A stretch of 64,000 nucleotides of DNA from Symbiodinium microadriaticum (taxonomy: Eukaryota; Sar; Dinophyceae; Suessiales; Symbiodiniaceae): contig LSRX01000261.1 of the NCBI GenBank assembly GCA_001939145.1, positions 540,728 through 604,727 on the forward strand, read 5' to 3'. The first letter of the stretch is position 1. Every line of letters begins with the position of its first letter. Below are positions 1-12,500 of this stretch, in pieces. Made by a program: the position numbers and the translations under genes. The notes below the pieces were generated by a model, which saw only the letters and a list, made by a program, of their open reading frames with translations, was not told the DNA's origin and did no database searches.

Positions 1-620
1 AATATCTATCGATATATCTCTCCGTATATCTTATCTCTTATTATCTCTATCTAATTTTTATTTATCTTTTTAAATCTATCTCTATCGCTACGACTCTCTA
101 TATCTCTTTATATAAATATCAACTCTATCTCTTTCTCTCTATTTCTAATTTTCTTTATCTCGCTCTATTATCTAACTCTATCTCTCTCTCTCTCGCTTTT
201 CTCTATATTTTTCTTTATTTATCTTTATGAGATTCTATACCTTTTCATCTATCTTTTTTCCTCTTTATCGGTTTGTTTTCTTTCAATTTATCGATATCTA
301 TTTATTTAGACTTAATTATCTTTATTTCTATGAGCATACCTCTCTAATTTTCTATTTCTTTGATTATTTATATTAATTTCTTGCTATTGTATCTATTTAT
401 GAACTTATCTATTTCTTGTTTATCTACTTGATTCAATCATATGACAATCAGATTATGACCGACGACTAGAATCGAAGACTCCGAATTTTTTTTAAGAATT
501 CGTGAAATATTGAGAGAAATGTGCAATATAACAATAATAAGAAATATCTTGAAATTAATTTCTATTTTCAGTACTCCTATTTTTTATTGGAATATAATTA
601 GATAATTAGATCTTATGAAA
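1..620. repeat. AT/pyrimidine-rich low-complexity tract
   Basis: The first ~450 bases are a degenerate array of TATCTCT/TCTATCTC-like words, followed by AT-rich sequence to about 620. No open frame of note is present. Composition is much lower in GC than the rest of the window. Confidence 0.8.
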
Positions 621-3180
621 TGGCGAATGTACCACGAGTGGTGAGTTGGACGAATTTTAGCGGGCATGCACCGACTGGCCCACATAGGTTTTACAGTGAT
701 TACGGGCTGACAAAGCAGCGAAACTGTGTATGCAGCGGCTGGAAGCCTTTTTACACGCTTGGCATACTGTAGAGAGTCGTTTTACGCTTGATCCCTGAAG
801 AATCCCTCAAGGCGTGTTTGGATACGGTTGACTTTCAAAGCACCACTCTGGCACCCGAAGTGCCACTTTGATCTGTTGCTGGGTGGGCCGGTACGTAAGT
901 CCCTCTGCCAGTGCGTGCGTGGTGATGTGATTCACGTTTCGGCCGCGCCAGATAAATATTCACCTGTCCATCATGTGATCGTTGCGCCAGTTCGAGCAGG
1001 AGGGCCTGACACACATTAAAATTTCGGTAGAAGTGCAAACTTCGCATCCATCTCAAAGCTTGCGTCTTTAACTCCTGCGACTCCTGCGACTGCTGGTCGG
1101 CACACACATTGACAAAGCACATCTATCTGTACTATGTTGTGAGCTGTGGCAAAGGTGAGCACAGGGGAAAGGCACCGAGTTCAGGTGTTCCAGAAAGCTA
1201 GGACAGCCGACATCTTTCATCAAATGTCGGGCTGATCTTCAAATTGGAACGTCGCAAGACGTTGCAACAAAAACGGCTCAGGAGGGACGCTTGCGCTTGA
1301 GCTCGGGCCGCACCTCGAGTTGCCCTCCGCTGTGGCCCTTGCCACCTCGAGGTCGTAAAGTGTCGCACTTCCGAATCTAAAGAAGCAGCACAAGTTGTAG
1401 CTAAACATCACATGCTCTCAAGAAGTCCAATGCGGCCTAGTCGCCTCCACCCTGCCGACTGGCATTGGAGCCAAAGCCTCGAGCCTCTCAGGAAATGTGC
1501 TGCCAATCGCAGTCCAAAAGCGAAAGCATGCGCCAAATCAGCATTCGGCAAGCGAAGCAAATGCCGCCAAAGCACCGAGGAGCTTGAGAGAACAATCACA
1601 TCATCCTCGTCTGTTGTTGCTCTCGGCTGCTGCGGCATGGACTTTGTGGTTGGTCTGGCTTTTGGCGGCGGTCTCGCCTAGCTAGACAGGCATTCAAGCG
1701 CGCTCCCCCGGACTGGAAGGATGGTGATGCAAAGTCTAACAGTCCAACTGCGTCTGTTGCTCGTGTTCCGGTGGGTTGCCAAAAAGCGACTCAAGGCGGC
1801 AGAATGGTCGCACACACACTCGGGTTGAGAGTGGAGATGGTCCTCAACCAAACCTCAGGCCTTTCAGATGTGCAAGGGTGTCAGCAGGATTGGACAAATT
1901 ACAAAGCTGAGTTCCCTGCTTGATCGCCCGTACCGGCAGATCCGGCAGGTCGCGGCATAGGCTTCGTTGCTGGCCTCGCCTTTGTTTGCGGCTTCGCCTC
2001 GGAGCCGTCTGAGCAGCTTCAGAGCATTTCCCGGCACTGTGGTCCCTTTGAAGCCCTCGTCCTTGACGCGTGCGACTTCAGATTTCTCAAATGTGAAGCT
2101 CTGCACGGTCAATTCAGATGTCTGCTAGATATACTCAAAAATCTGTCCATGCAGACTACTCGATGTCGGAACCTCCCCTGCGACGACGACCGCCACGAAG
2201 ACGACGACGCCGGCTAGCAAGTTACAACCACTTCTAAGACTGTTGCTGCTACTGCTCTTAATAGGCCTACAGTAACACTCGGATCCCAAGTGTGTTGTAC
2301 CCGCATTGAGGTTTGCAAGATCACACGCACACAGTTCCAAAAGCATAGTTGAGCAATGAAAGACGGGAAGAAACACGAAGACACCTTCACACAGGGTCAT
2401 CAGCGAACTCGTCAACGAGCGATGCACTAGTGTGTTACAGGTTGCCTCGGTGCACTGTTGCCCCATGGACTTCGGGCCTGGGCTTTAAGCCTGGCTTGCA
2501 GGAGTCGGGGTTTCGGGATTCAGCTTTGTGATCCAGGTGGGATCATCTACTCCCCACATCTTGCAAGTGACCCTGGCTTGTGATTGTCATCAACCCGTGC
2601 ACGTGGCAGCTGTGATTGCAAGATAACATACAGAACAGCTTCAAGGTGAGCCTCGACAAATCAGCTGCAGAAGACACCACATGACATGAGCAACACCGTT
2701 CGAACGACTGTGCCGTCATACCTGGCCAGGGGGCAGTTGGCACGTCTTTGAGACTCGCCTCGAAAGCCTTGCGGATGATTCCATGGATGGCCTGCCACTG
2801 ACTTCAATCTTCGGTGGATCTGTAGAATTAGAAGCTCACGGGGAGGCCACGTAAGAATCTGGTCCTCCAAGCTTTCCAAATGCGTACCCGTACCCGACCC
2901 AGCGGTTTAGCTCTTTCGCTTGTGGAGTGCTTTCTTTTGGAATTTTGTGGGCTTCGAGTTTTTGACTTGGTAAAATGCTTCCTGTTTTGTCGTTTCGAGA
3001 TGTTGCGAGTTTCGACTGGCGCAACCCCGGCAATCGACGAGGGACTACTTCCCAGTCACAGTTGTGAACTATCGGATTCCCACTACACGGCAGGAATGCC
3101 CCGATAGTCGAGTTTGGGCACATGAGAAGCCATGACCCCAAACGCACGGTTCGTCCTAAACCTTACAGTATTACGTGCAA
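621..3180. other. Stretch with no recognised gene
   Basis: Only short overlapping frames on both strands are seen (the longest is about 113 codons), and none has recognisable motifs. The stretch may hold the 3' end or UTR of the helicase gene that enters from the right on the minus strand, but I see no supporting signal. Confidence 0.5.
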
Positions 3181-3311
3181 CCAGGCCTTAATCCTGGATT
3201 GCAACAACACTGCGCGGAGTGAGCCGTCTTTGAAATCGTCTCAGTACTATCGCGAGCTGCAGCGGAAGATGATTGCAAGTCCCGAAGGTCAACTCCTGCA
3301 GCATTAACACC

Positions 3312-3340
3312 AACCCTAAACCCCTAAACTCTAAAACCCA
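3312..3340 (+). repeat. Telomere-like CCCTAAA motifs, interstitial
   Basis: Contains AACCCTAAACCCCTAAACT, a degenerate form of the plant/dinoflagellate-type telomere repeat (CCCTAAA/TTTAGGG). It is one of about ten such short tracts dispersed through the window. Confidence 0.75.
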
Positions 3341-3544
3341 AGTCTTGCCCTCCTCCTCGGCCGGCGGCTGCTGCTCACGAGAGACCTTAGACATATCACT
3401 GCACGAATCTTTACGAAGCTTGCACTTTGGGTCCAAGTACCTCAGGGCTTCGTCCTTGATGCCCCGATAGGCCCGGAGCGAGGAATCAATCAACGAGCTG
3501 TTTCGGCTGTGTAAGCTTCACGGCTCACAGGCTGTTTCATGGCT

Positions 3545-6500
3545 AACGGTGCCCGGATCTATCTTTTTGCCTCCGGCCTGGCATGACGTTGACACAAACC
3601 ATGCAAAGACATGCAGCAGCCGAACAAGTCTTGGGGGCCGGCGTCGCAACCGAGGCAAACTTGCCCACAGGGTTCGTAGCAGAAACGTCCACATAAATGG
3701 CCACCTGAGGCGTGGGATCTGAGGACTTTGAAGGAGGGATCCCTTGCACGCAGGGTGGACAACGCCGCATTTTTATGTCAGCTCCATTCAGATTGAGGCA
3801 ACAGCAACTATGCACATCTGCTGCTGACTACTTGGCTGCCGACAGGACAGCTTTCGACTGCAACGCTCCACGCAGCTACGAAGATCATGGGCACCACTGC
3901 AGTCACCTGGAAGCGTACAGGTGTGTCCCGAGCCCGGTGAACGCTTCAAAACAGCTTGTCGGCATTGCCTGGGGCCGAGTGGCTACATTTCTTCTGGCAC
4001 AGATGGCCGCAAGGAAGCTCTCGTTCGCAAATCGCTTCACACTTGCACTCCTTCGAGAACATATTCATTTTGTCTCCATGGCAAAGATACCAAGCGCTTG
4101 ACTGGAGGCTGTGATGACTTGTGCTGCATGCAATCAAGGCATTTTCCCGCATACAAGCACACTTTAATACTTCACGAAACCTAGAAGCACTAGATCCGTC
4201 GCGGAGAAGCAGCCCTGCGTTTAGGCTCTCGCAACTCGGACATGCCAGGCGAGCTTCATAGGTTTAGGGTTTACGCTCTCACGACTCGGACATGCCAGGT
4301 GAGGTCAACGGTACGAGGTCGACGTGAAACAGGAAGCAATAGGTTTAGGGTTTAGGGTTTCTTCGAAAGCCACGAACTGCGATTAATAGGCTCGGTCCGC
4401 TTCCCTTGCAGGCGGCGAACGCAGCAACCAACCCTTCATACCTTGAATTTGCTTCTGTTCTGGCTTCTGCAGCACGAACAAAAGCAGCATGACACCAAGC
4501 ATTCTATCGACAGTCCTCTCCGCACCTGCGCGAGCAGGCGTGGCCGCAGGCCAGACGTGCCCCACATCTCCGCTGGCACATAGTCGCACAGGGCTCACCA
4601 CATTTGTTGGGACAGTAGTGGCCGCAGGGCAGCTTCCGGCTGCATCGGTCTGTGCAACCGGCAGCCACTTGTTCTGGAGTGGAATTGCAAGCGAGCTGTA
4701 TCTTGGAGTGCTTCTCAGGAAAGCTTGGACACTCAAAGTATTTCTTCTCTACGCACTCCGCCTCCTGTATGCAAGGCTCGAAGCACTTCTTGGGGCAAAA
4801 GTGGCCACAGCCAAGCTTCGATTCACAACGCTTCTCACAAGAACGCAACACGTCCTCCTTCTTCTGGCCACATATGCGTGTGAGCTTGTGCGAAGCAAAT
4901 CGTCGACAACAAAGTGGCTCCTTGTAGGGGCAGAACTTGTGCTTCGTGCGTTCGCGACAAGGCAGTTGAAACTCGTGATTTGGCGACTCCGAGCAGTTGA
5001 ATACCAGTGCGCAAATGTGGTCGCACTTCGAGGCACTGTGACTGTCCCCGTCCTCTTCTGGATGGCATGGACGCTTGCAAGTGTGCGACTGAATACCACA
5101 GGCAAATTGCGCCCCACAAAGCACTCCACAAACTGCCGATTGCGTTGTGCACACATCTTCTGCCTCCAAAGCATCATTCTGCACATGCCTGTGGCGAGGA
5201 CATCTTTGTGGAAACTTGCTTCCCACACACCCTCGCTCTTGTAACTTGTCAAGGAATTCGCACCAATGGGGTGAAGTCCGAAGGCAAGCTTCATTTCCAA
5301 TGAAGTACATGCCGCACCGGGCACGAGATTGTGCGACGCACATGCGGTTCTAGCCATCATCGGTGCCAAGGAAACCCAATCTATTGCCATCATCGGTGCC
5401 AAGGAAACCCAATCTATTCTGTTGGTTGGATCTGACCAAAGACACAATAACGACGTCGTTCTCAGCTCCTTGGTACCTGCGATCGACAGGCAGGTCCCGG
5501 CATGACATGTTCAAGCTTTTTTGGGCGATGCTGGACCTGTCAATCGAACTGACCTCTGGCATCTGGTCCGGCTGCACCGCATCTGGCACCAATCGCACCT
5601 CTGCAGGGAGTGTGAAAGCGGCAAGCACGTGCAAATTCCCATCGGTGATTTCATAAGGGAGGCTCCTCAACGAAATCGTCCTTTGCAGATGCGTGGTGGG
5701 TGCCCGTGAGGGTCGCGCGGTAGCATCCTTCGCGGGGGATGTGGCACAAGTGAACTTGCAGAATATTGCCAAGAATCACAGGCTTCACGGCATGATGGTC
5801 GTTCAACACAACTTTTCCTTCCACATCTCAGAGTCAGAGCATTGAAACAACTTGCTGACTTCGCCCTGCAATGGCGGTGTCGCGATTTCCCTTGCCCTTT
5901 GCGTCCTGGTTGTGCCGACTGTCCGTCCACAGGGTAAACTCTCTCTTGGCGGACCGTGGCAGCAGTTATGTCCACGCGATTTCCACGCTTGAGAAGCACT
6001 GGGTCAATGTGAGCTGTAAAGGGGCTCAGGTGCTGCTCTTGACCCATTTCTGCCAAGAACTTGGGAATTTCCTCTCGCAAGGTGTTTATGATCAGAGCCA
6101 CCTGCGCCATGTCTGATTGTGTTCCGGTCGAGGCAGGGGACGTGCCACCACTCTCTCCCCAACTGGGCTGCTGCCTGCCTCCCTCCCTCCTTCCAAAATC
6201 CAACACAACCACATACTGACATCATCCCTTAGTCCTCAACTGTAAGCTCAACACATCAACCACTTCTGCACTACCTGACGCGACGCTGGCTCCAAGCTTT
6301 TCCTTGTAGGGACACAGTTTTGATTATTTCTTCACTGCTCTGAGCGGCCTGACCCTGATATGGAGCCAGCACCGTGATCTGCTTCGGTTTGTAGCCCTGG
6401 GAAATGAAGAAGCGAGCCAGTTGCACAGCCCAGTCACACCTGCCGGGGCTTTGATTTCATGCCATGCGACAAAGACGGCATGACGTTACACTTCGCAGAT

Positions 6501-9500
6501 CAAGCGTCTCAATGTTTCAGAAAACGCAAAGGCTTCCGGCTTCCATGCCGTTCACTGTCACAGTGCAGGCAGGCGTCTCGCGTTTGTTGACGCGACTGCG
6601 CTCACCCTCTTCTTCTGGATGTGGGCAATGCCAGAAAAAGACTTCTGAAGCTACGCAGGCTGGAGCAACAAGCTTGCTAGTGACCATCGTATTGTCCTTC
6701 AGATGAGGGTAGATCGACTTCAAGAGCTTGGAGAGTCCAGGGAGCATGCGCCCTTGCGCTTGAAGCTCAACGTTGGGCAGCCCGTTTTCAAGAAGGCGCT
6801 CCATCATGCTCACGTCGAATAAGTTGTTCCTTGGCAGAATGTGTGCGAAGGAGTATCTTGTGCCACATCAGCAAGCAGCCAGTTGCATGTTGCCTGAAAG
6901 CAAGAAGCACGGAACCGCGCGAGCCTTCGAAGCGGACACGACACCAGCATTGCCGAGGATCAGCCTCAGAGCGTATGTCTCCACGGGTGGCGGTAGCTGT
7001 CCTCGAGTGTCAAAGCAGCTGAGCTGGAGATGGGAGAGACTCGGAACGACGAACGCAGGGACTCTCACCTACCATCCGAAAGTGGCCGCAATGCGACCTC
7101 TCACTAAGCTGAGTCTCTGTGGTCTCCGATCATGATCAAATGCTTGACCCAGGGACCAAGCACCGCGAGAATTTGAGGCTCCAAGACCTTGCAAGGAGTT
7201 CTGAATCACTTCTCAGACCGCAAATGATCACGTGACCATATCAGCCACGGTAAGAGGTGGGTGAAGTTTCTGAGGACTTGGCTTCTGCAGCCTCCTCCAC
7301 GAGGACCACATCGGGTTTGAGCTGTGAAATGAGGGCGGAGTTGATGGAGGCACCGGTGATCGTCATACCCACGATTCCTTGATATGTTTCGGCATAATGA
7401 GCTTCACAGTCAAGCTAAGCTGCCAGCTAGCCAGACAGCTAAGAATTCTTTGGTTGATAGCCCCTAGGCCATGTTGCAGGCAAGACTCTCTTGTCCTTCA
7501 ACACCCGGGCACCTCAGCGGCACAATCAGCAAATGTGGAAGACTGCGACACCATCCAGGGAGTACACACACGACAAGTGCAAAAGTAAATTACCCAGTTA
7601 CCTGAGTTGGCATAGTCCAAAGAGCCTATAGCCCGTAGAGCCATCTGCACAAGTAAGGCTCTCGCTCATGGCAACATCAGTTGACTCCTCTTCCTCGCAT
7701 GCTTGCGTTAGGGTCGTCAAGGCGACTTCGAGATCTTGACGGCGGATGGCTGCTTGCTGAGCGATGTGCTGCGCCACCAAGCGTGCTCGATTCAATTTCG
7801 AAAGCTGGAAAAGGTTTGGTGCATCCCAGATCGCACGTTCTCTGGGGTCAGTTCTCATCTGCGCAGCTCCTTCCTTCGGGAGATGCTCCATGCGGATATT
7901 GCGCTGCCATTGCTGGAAAGACGGCTGTCGGGACACCATGGCCCGCCACTCGTCCTTGCTGAGACCTTCACCCCCATCGCTTGGCCCATTGCCGCGCTCT
8001 GCTTCGATCTCTGCCTGAAGTTCTCGCTCAGCCTCATCGTCGGCCTCAAAGCAAAGGTTCACTGGCAGATGCTCTGGTGTTTGCACCGGCAGCATGTCTC
8101 CAGTCGCTGGATCCATCATTTCGCGCAAAACCCAGCCCTTTTCCAGTCTAGTATCCATCCGCAAGGAGATAGGATGCTGCAACTGAAAGTTGCTGCTCAA
8201 GGCGCGGGCAACTGTTTGCCACTCCTCGGCGGTTTGCACCTGAACAGTCTCATAACCATGTGCGCCCATCACCTGGTCTGAGTCCTCGGGCAGCGTCAAC
8301 CCGGCTTCGCTGAAGAGCATGCTCGCAGCTTCTGTGACCATGTCTTGATCAGGATACCATTCCTTGTCTGAGGAGCATGTCAGCAGCTTTAGCAAACTTT
8401 AGCAGTAGTGGCAAAAAGACCGAGCTCACCGGAAGGCCTACAGTACGCCCATGCTCTATGGCCTCTAGCCCGGTTCCCTAAAAGACGCTGTAAAGGACTA
8501 TAGAAGCAGGTGCCAAGCAAATCAAGCGAGTTCAGACCGCATCCAGTGACAGTCCTGCTGCAAACGGGAAGTCTCCAGAGGGTCTTCTTGCCAGTCCAGA
8601 GCATCCAGCTGGACTTCAGAGTGCAGCATTCGCGGAAGGTCCTCAGAATGAAGAGCTGTGAATCCAACGTGCCAGGGTGCAGGCTGAGAGTTGGCGAGTT
8701 CTGCTAGCTGCTGGACTGACTGAAAGCTGAGAGTCATCCGGCCAATTTCTGAGGTAGTTTCGATAGCTGTCCAAGGTCCACCGAAGCCACTCGACATTCC
8801 TGCCCCTTCTTGGGGAATCTCGGCAAAATTGAACGAGCTGATGACCGCGGATGCTGCTGAGGAAAGTATCAACCTCGGGTATCGACCATACAGTCTTCCT
8901 TTCCTGGGATCACCGCGAACTGCCTCGGCCCAAACTCCGACCATCACCATCCAAGACACGGAATGAACTCCTCGGTTCCGAAACTTCTCCATGGCCTGCA
9001 GCTCAGGCTTGATCAGGTCTGGAACTCCTGCAGCCGTTTTGAGCCGAGCGTCGTTCAGCAACTCGCTCTGCTTGCCCTTCACATCAACCTGGTGGGCAGG
9101 AAGTGTGTGCTGAACCGCTGGCCCCAGGAGAGGTCATGCTTTCTTGCAGCTAACGCAGCTCGACATGGGCGAGCAACAGTTTAGGAAATCCTTACGCATC
9201 GCGGGTGCTGATTCAAATCACTGCGAAACTGGCCGGCCTTTGATTGAAAGATGTGGGTCCGCAGTTCCTTCATGGCAGGGTCCTGCTGCGCCTGGAGCAG
9301 TGTTAATTGCCGGCGACTTGTGAGACTCACACTCATGGGGAGGAGCTGCTACTGAGCTACTGCTAATACCTCTCAGAAGCAGTCCTTGTCAACAGTTGCT
9401 ACTGAGCTACTGCTAATACCTCTCAGAAGCAGTCCTTGTCAACAGTCTTTGCGAGCTTCTTTTTGAGGCTTCTCAAATTGCATGCCTGCAACTCCGCAGA

Positions 9501-12500
9501 GTCCGCGCTGTTCCGGCCAACCCTGGCCATCGTTTGGGTGTACTGCCCCTCCACACAATGTTGCAAGAAGTCGTCCAGTGCATGATTCTTGTACGTCAGC
9601 ACGAGGACTCGAGTTTCCTGTACCTGTAGGGCGTCTTGCCAAACATGCTAGTTTTGTCACGTGTCGAAGCAGACCCTTCCACTTCTACTGAGGGCTATAT
9701 GATATATCTGCCTCCGGCTGCCAAACTCAGAGCATCTCAGAGCCCTCTAAGCGCCTGGTGGGCCTTGGATGAGGGACACGCGGCAGTGCAGGGCGTGATG
9801 CGCCGCCTGCAGCTGGCCTCTGTGGCACTTCTTTGCAACAGCGTGGGCCCAACACGCCAGCGAAGTACTAGGTGCTGCACACCATAGATCCTTTCTAATT
9901 TCTAACTGTAAGAAAGGCCATGCGGCTTCTGTCCCAAGTAGTCGCAGAATTGTTCATCGAGGACGGCTCGCACGCACGTCCAATGGCAGTTTCCAGCTCC
10001 ATGCAAAGTTGGTGAACGGTTCCGCCTTCCATCACAAACCACATCACAGCAGTTCCTTGCAACGTTACTCGAACAGCACCTTGGGACTGGCTTTCCCTGC
10101 CCGTTCCACGCTTACAGCATTCTGTCGGAAGGGTGTGTTCTTATGTCTCACAGCAGCTGCGATCGGCCACAGACTGCGACATGTTTTGCAACCGCTCTTC
10201 TCGCTTCCCCATAACTTCACACTACCACTACCACCAGGAGAAACTGAGTGGCACACGGCGTGGAAGGATTCGATATCGAAGCTCCTTTGATGGCTCGGTC
10301 TGGATGACCTGCTGGCAGGGTTCCTTCCGACTCAAGCAGACACGACATGAGATTCGTCCGTGAATACGTGGACATACTTCGATATACCGCATGTATGTCA
10401 ATATACGTCTTTTGCTTCCGGATCGGATCGCTTCGGTATTTGGGTGTTGGCCGATTGTTTTCGGCGGTCACTAGACATGTCGTTGAATCCTCCAAGACTT
10501 GAGCCATGCCTACAACTTCGACCCCAATTTTCTGGCTATTTTCATATGAGGATTGTTCTATATCCTTGTTCCACGCATGCCAATTAGGGCCTCTTGCGCT
10601 TCGCCCTTGCGCGTTGCTTGAGCATGCTTGCGCGCGCGAGGTTTTTTGAAGGATATAGCGTGGTAGCCTCTGCACCAGCAGAAGCCGCGGCTGGTTTCCG
10701 TTTCTTTGCAGCAGGCTTGCCCTGTGCAACCCAGCGCCCGAATGCTGTCAACAGCTCCCGGGTCTTCATGGCGAGTCCTCCATGGCTTTGGGCAGGCGAC
10801 CTTGCGCGCTCTCTTGCGCGAGCTTGCGCGGAGGATGCCGTGTCACAACCTTATCTTCAACCGATCGCGGCTGTGCTACTGTGGTTTCTGGGTTTGTCAC
10901 AAAAAGGCCAACTCATGCTTCCAGGCAACATGCCCTGTGGTTGCATCTACCTACAACGCTGCTGAGTATCACTCTTGAAACAACCTTAACAACAAGCCTT
11001 GCGCATAGCTTGCGCTCGCCCTTGCGCGCCCTTGCGCCCGATCGAAAGGGTGTGCACTTTTTCAGCGACCGAGTTTCGCTAATCGCCATCCAAGTATGGT
11101 CAAAAGAACCCACCAAAAAAAAACAACGCTCATATAGGCTTCCAGCTAAGGCTAAGAGTATCATTCCCGAAGAGCTGGACATGTCTTTCAGGATCCGCGA
11201 GCAGCAGTATTCAAGACCAGGTTGAGAGAGCCGGTGGGCCCAAAAAGGTTGCGAGTTGAACAAGCTTCTGCAACGTGCTCGGGCTTCAGGATGAGAAGCA
11301 GGGGTCCGGGTATAAGTGCTTTGATGAAAGCAAACCAAAAAAATCGGAGCAGGCAGAATCCAGGATTGGCGGCCTCGACTTCTTGAATGGATGTGACTTC
11401 GGCCCCGTAAGCCGCAGACCACATCGCAGCAAACTGGCACGTGTGCTTCAGCCCCGCTCTGGATCACGTTGGCAACTGCGGAAGCTTCATCCCCGGCTTC
11501 ATCTCCTGGCACTGCTCCCAGCAAGTGCTGCCAAGGCCTAGAGGCTTAGAGGACTCTGGCTCTGACTGAGGTTCTTTCGTCCGGTCTAGCCAAGCCACCG
11601 CTTCCCAAGTCGCAAGATGCTGCCTTTCCTGTCTGCTCACCGGAAACAACCAGAATCTGGTGGCCAGCGAGGTTGCGAATGCGAAACTTCTTGAACAAAT
11701 CGTTCCAGCTGATATCGAAGAGAGACCGGCCAGAAGGGCAACAAACTGTGGTCTGTTTGCCCAGCGTCCATGCACGCATCTCGGTCGGAGCACTGATGCC
11801 CACAAGCTGGTAGGAGACATCCGAGTGTAGCTCCGGGCCCGAAAACACCAGGCTCCTGTCGACGGCGTCTGCAGCACATAAGCTCAATGGCCGTTTTTCT
11901 GCAGTCTTGCAATGCACCAACTCCTCCTGGAAAGGCAAGCCCACCTCCTCCGTGGCCTGCAGTCGGCGGAGGATCGGCTCAAACGACCGGAAGTACGTTG
12001 GAGACGCTATCAATGTCAGCTTTGTTGCGCTCCATATGTATGCCACCTGGCCGGCTTCCATGGACGCTTGTGACGAGCTTCTGGCATCCGCATAAAAGTC
12101 GAGTGCCACTATACCACTCGATCTGTTCAGCTCGCGGCGAGCGGCCAGCATCCAAATTGGATGATCGAAATCTTCATTGCAAACACATGCAACCAGATTG
12201 CCGCTCATGAAGCACTTGGCAGCTCGAAGCTCCCATCGTGCTCGTGTAAGCATGGGCTCAATTTTGAGGACTACCTTGATTCGGCTGTCGACCACACCTT
12301 CGGGCAAAGCCAGGGGGGTTTTGGACAGTTGTATCCAACTCCGTGATTTCAGCACTACATGTCTGAGCCTTACTGGGGATCCTACAGTCATTCAATTTTC
12401 TGCTTGCTTGAGGATACTAAGGGCTCACCAAGTACCGAAGTCAAACAAAAAGACATATTGGCAAAGAGACCCCGAGCGCTGGAAGCTACAAACAGTGAAC

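Noticed and set aside
4489..5244. 251-codon plus-strand frame
   Set aside because: Shadow of the Cys-rich NFX1 repeats on the minus strand.
9346..9446. CRISPR-like direct repeat
   Set aside because: Two adjacent 50-bp units without spacers, inside a eukaryotic intron; not a CRISPR array.
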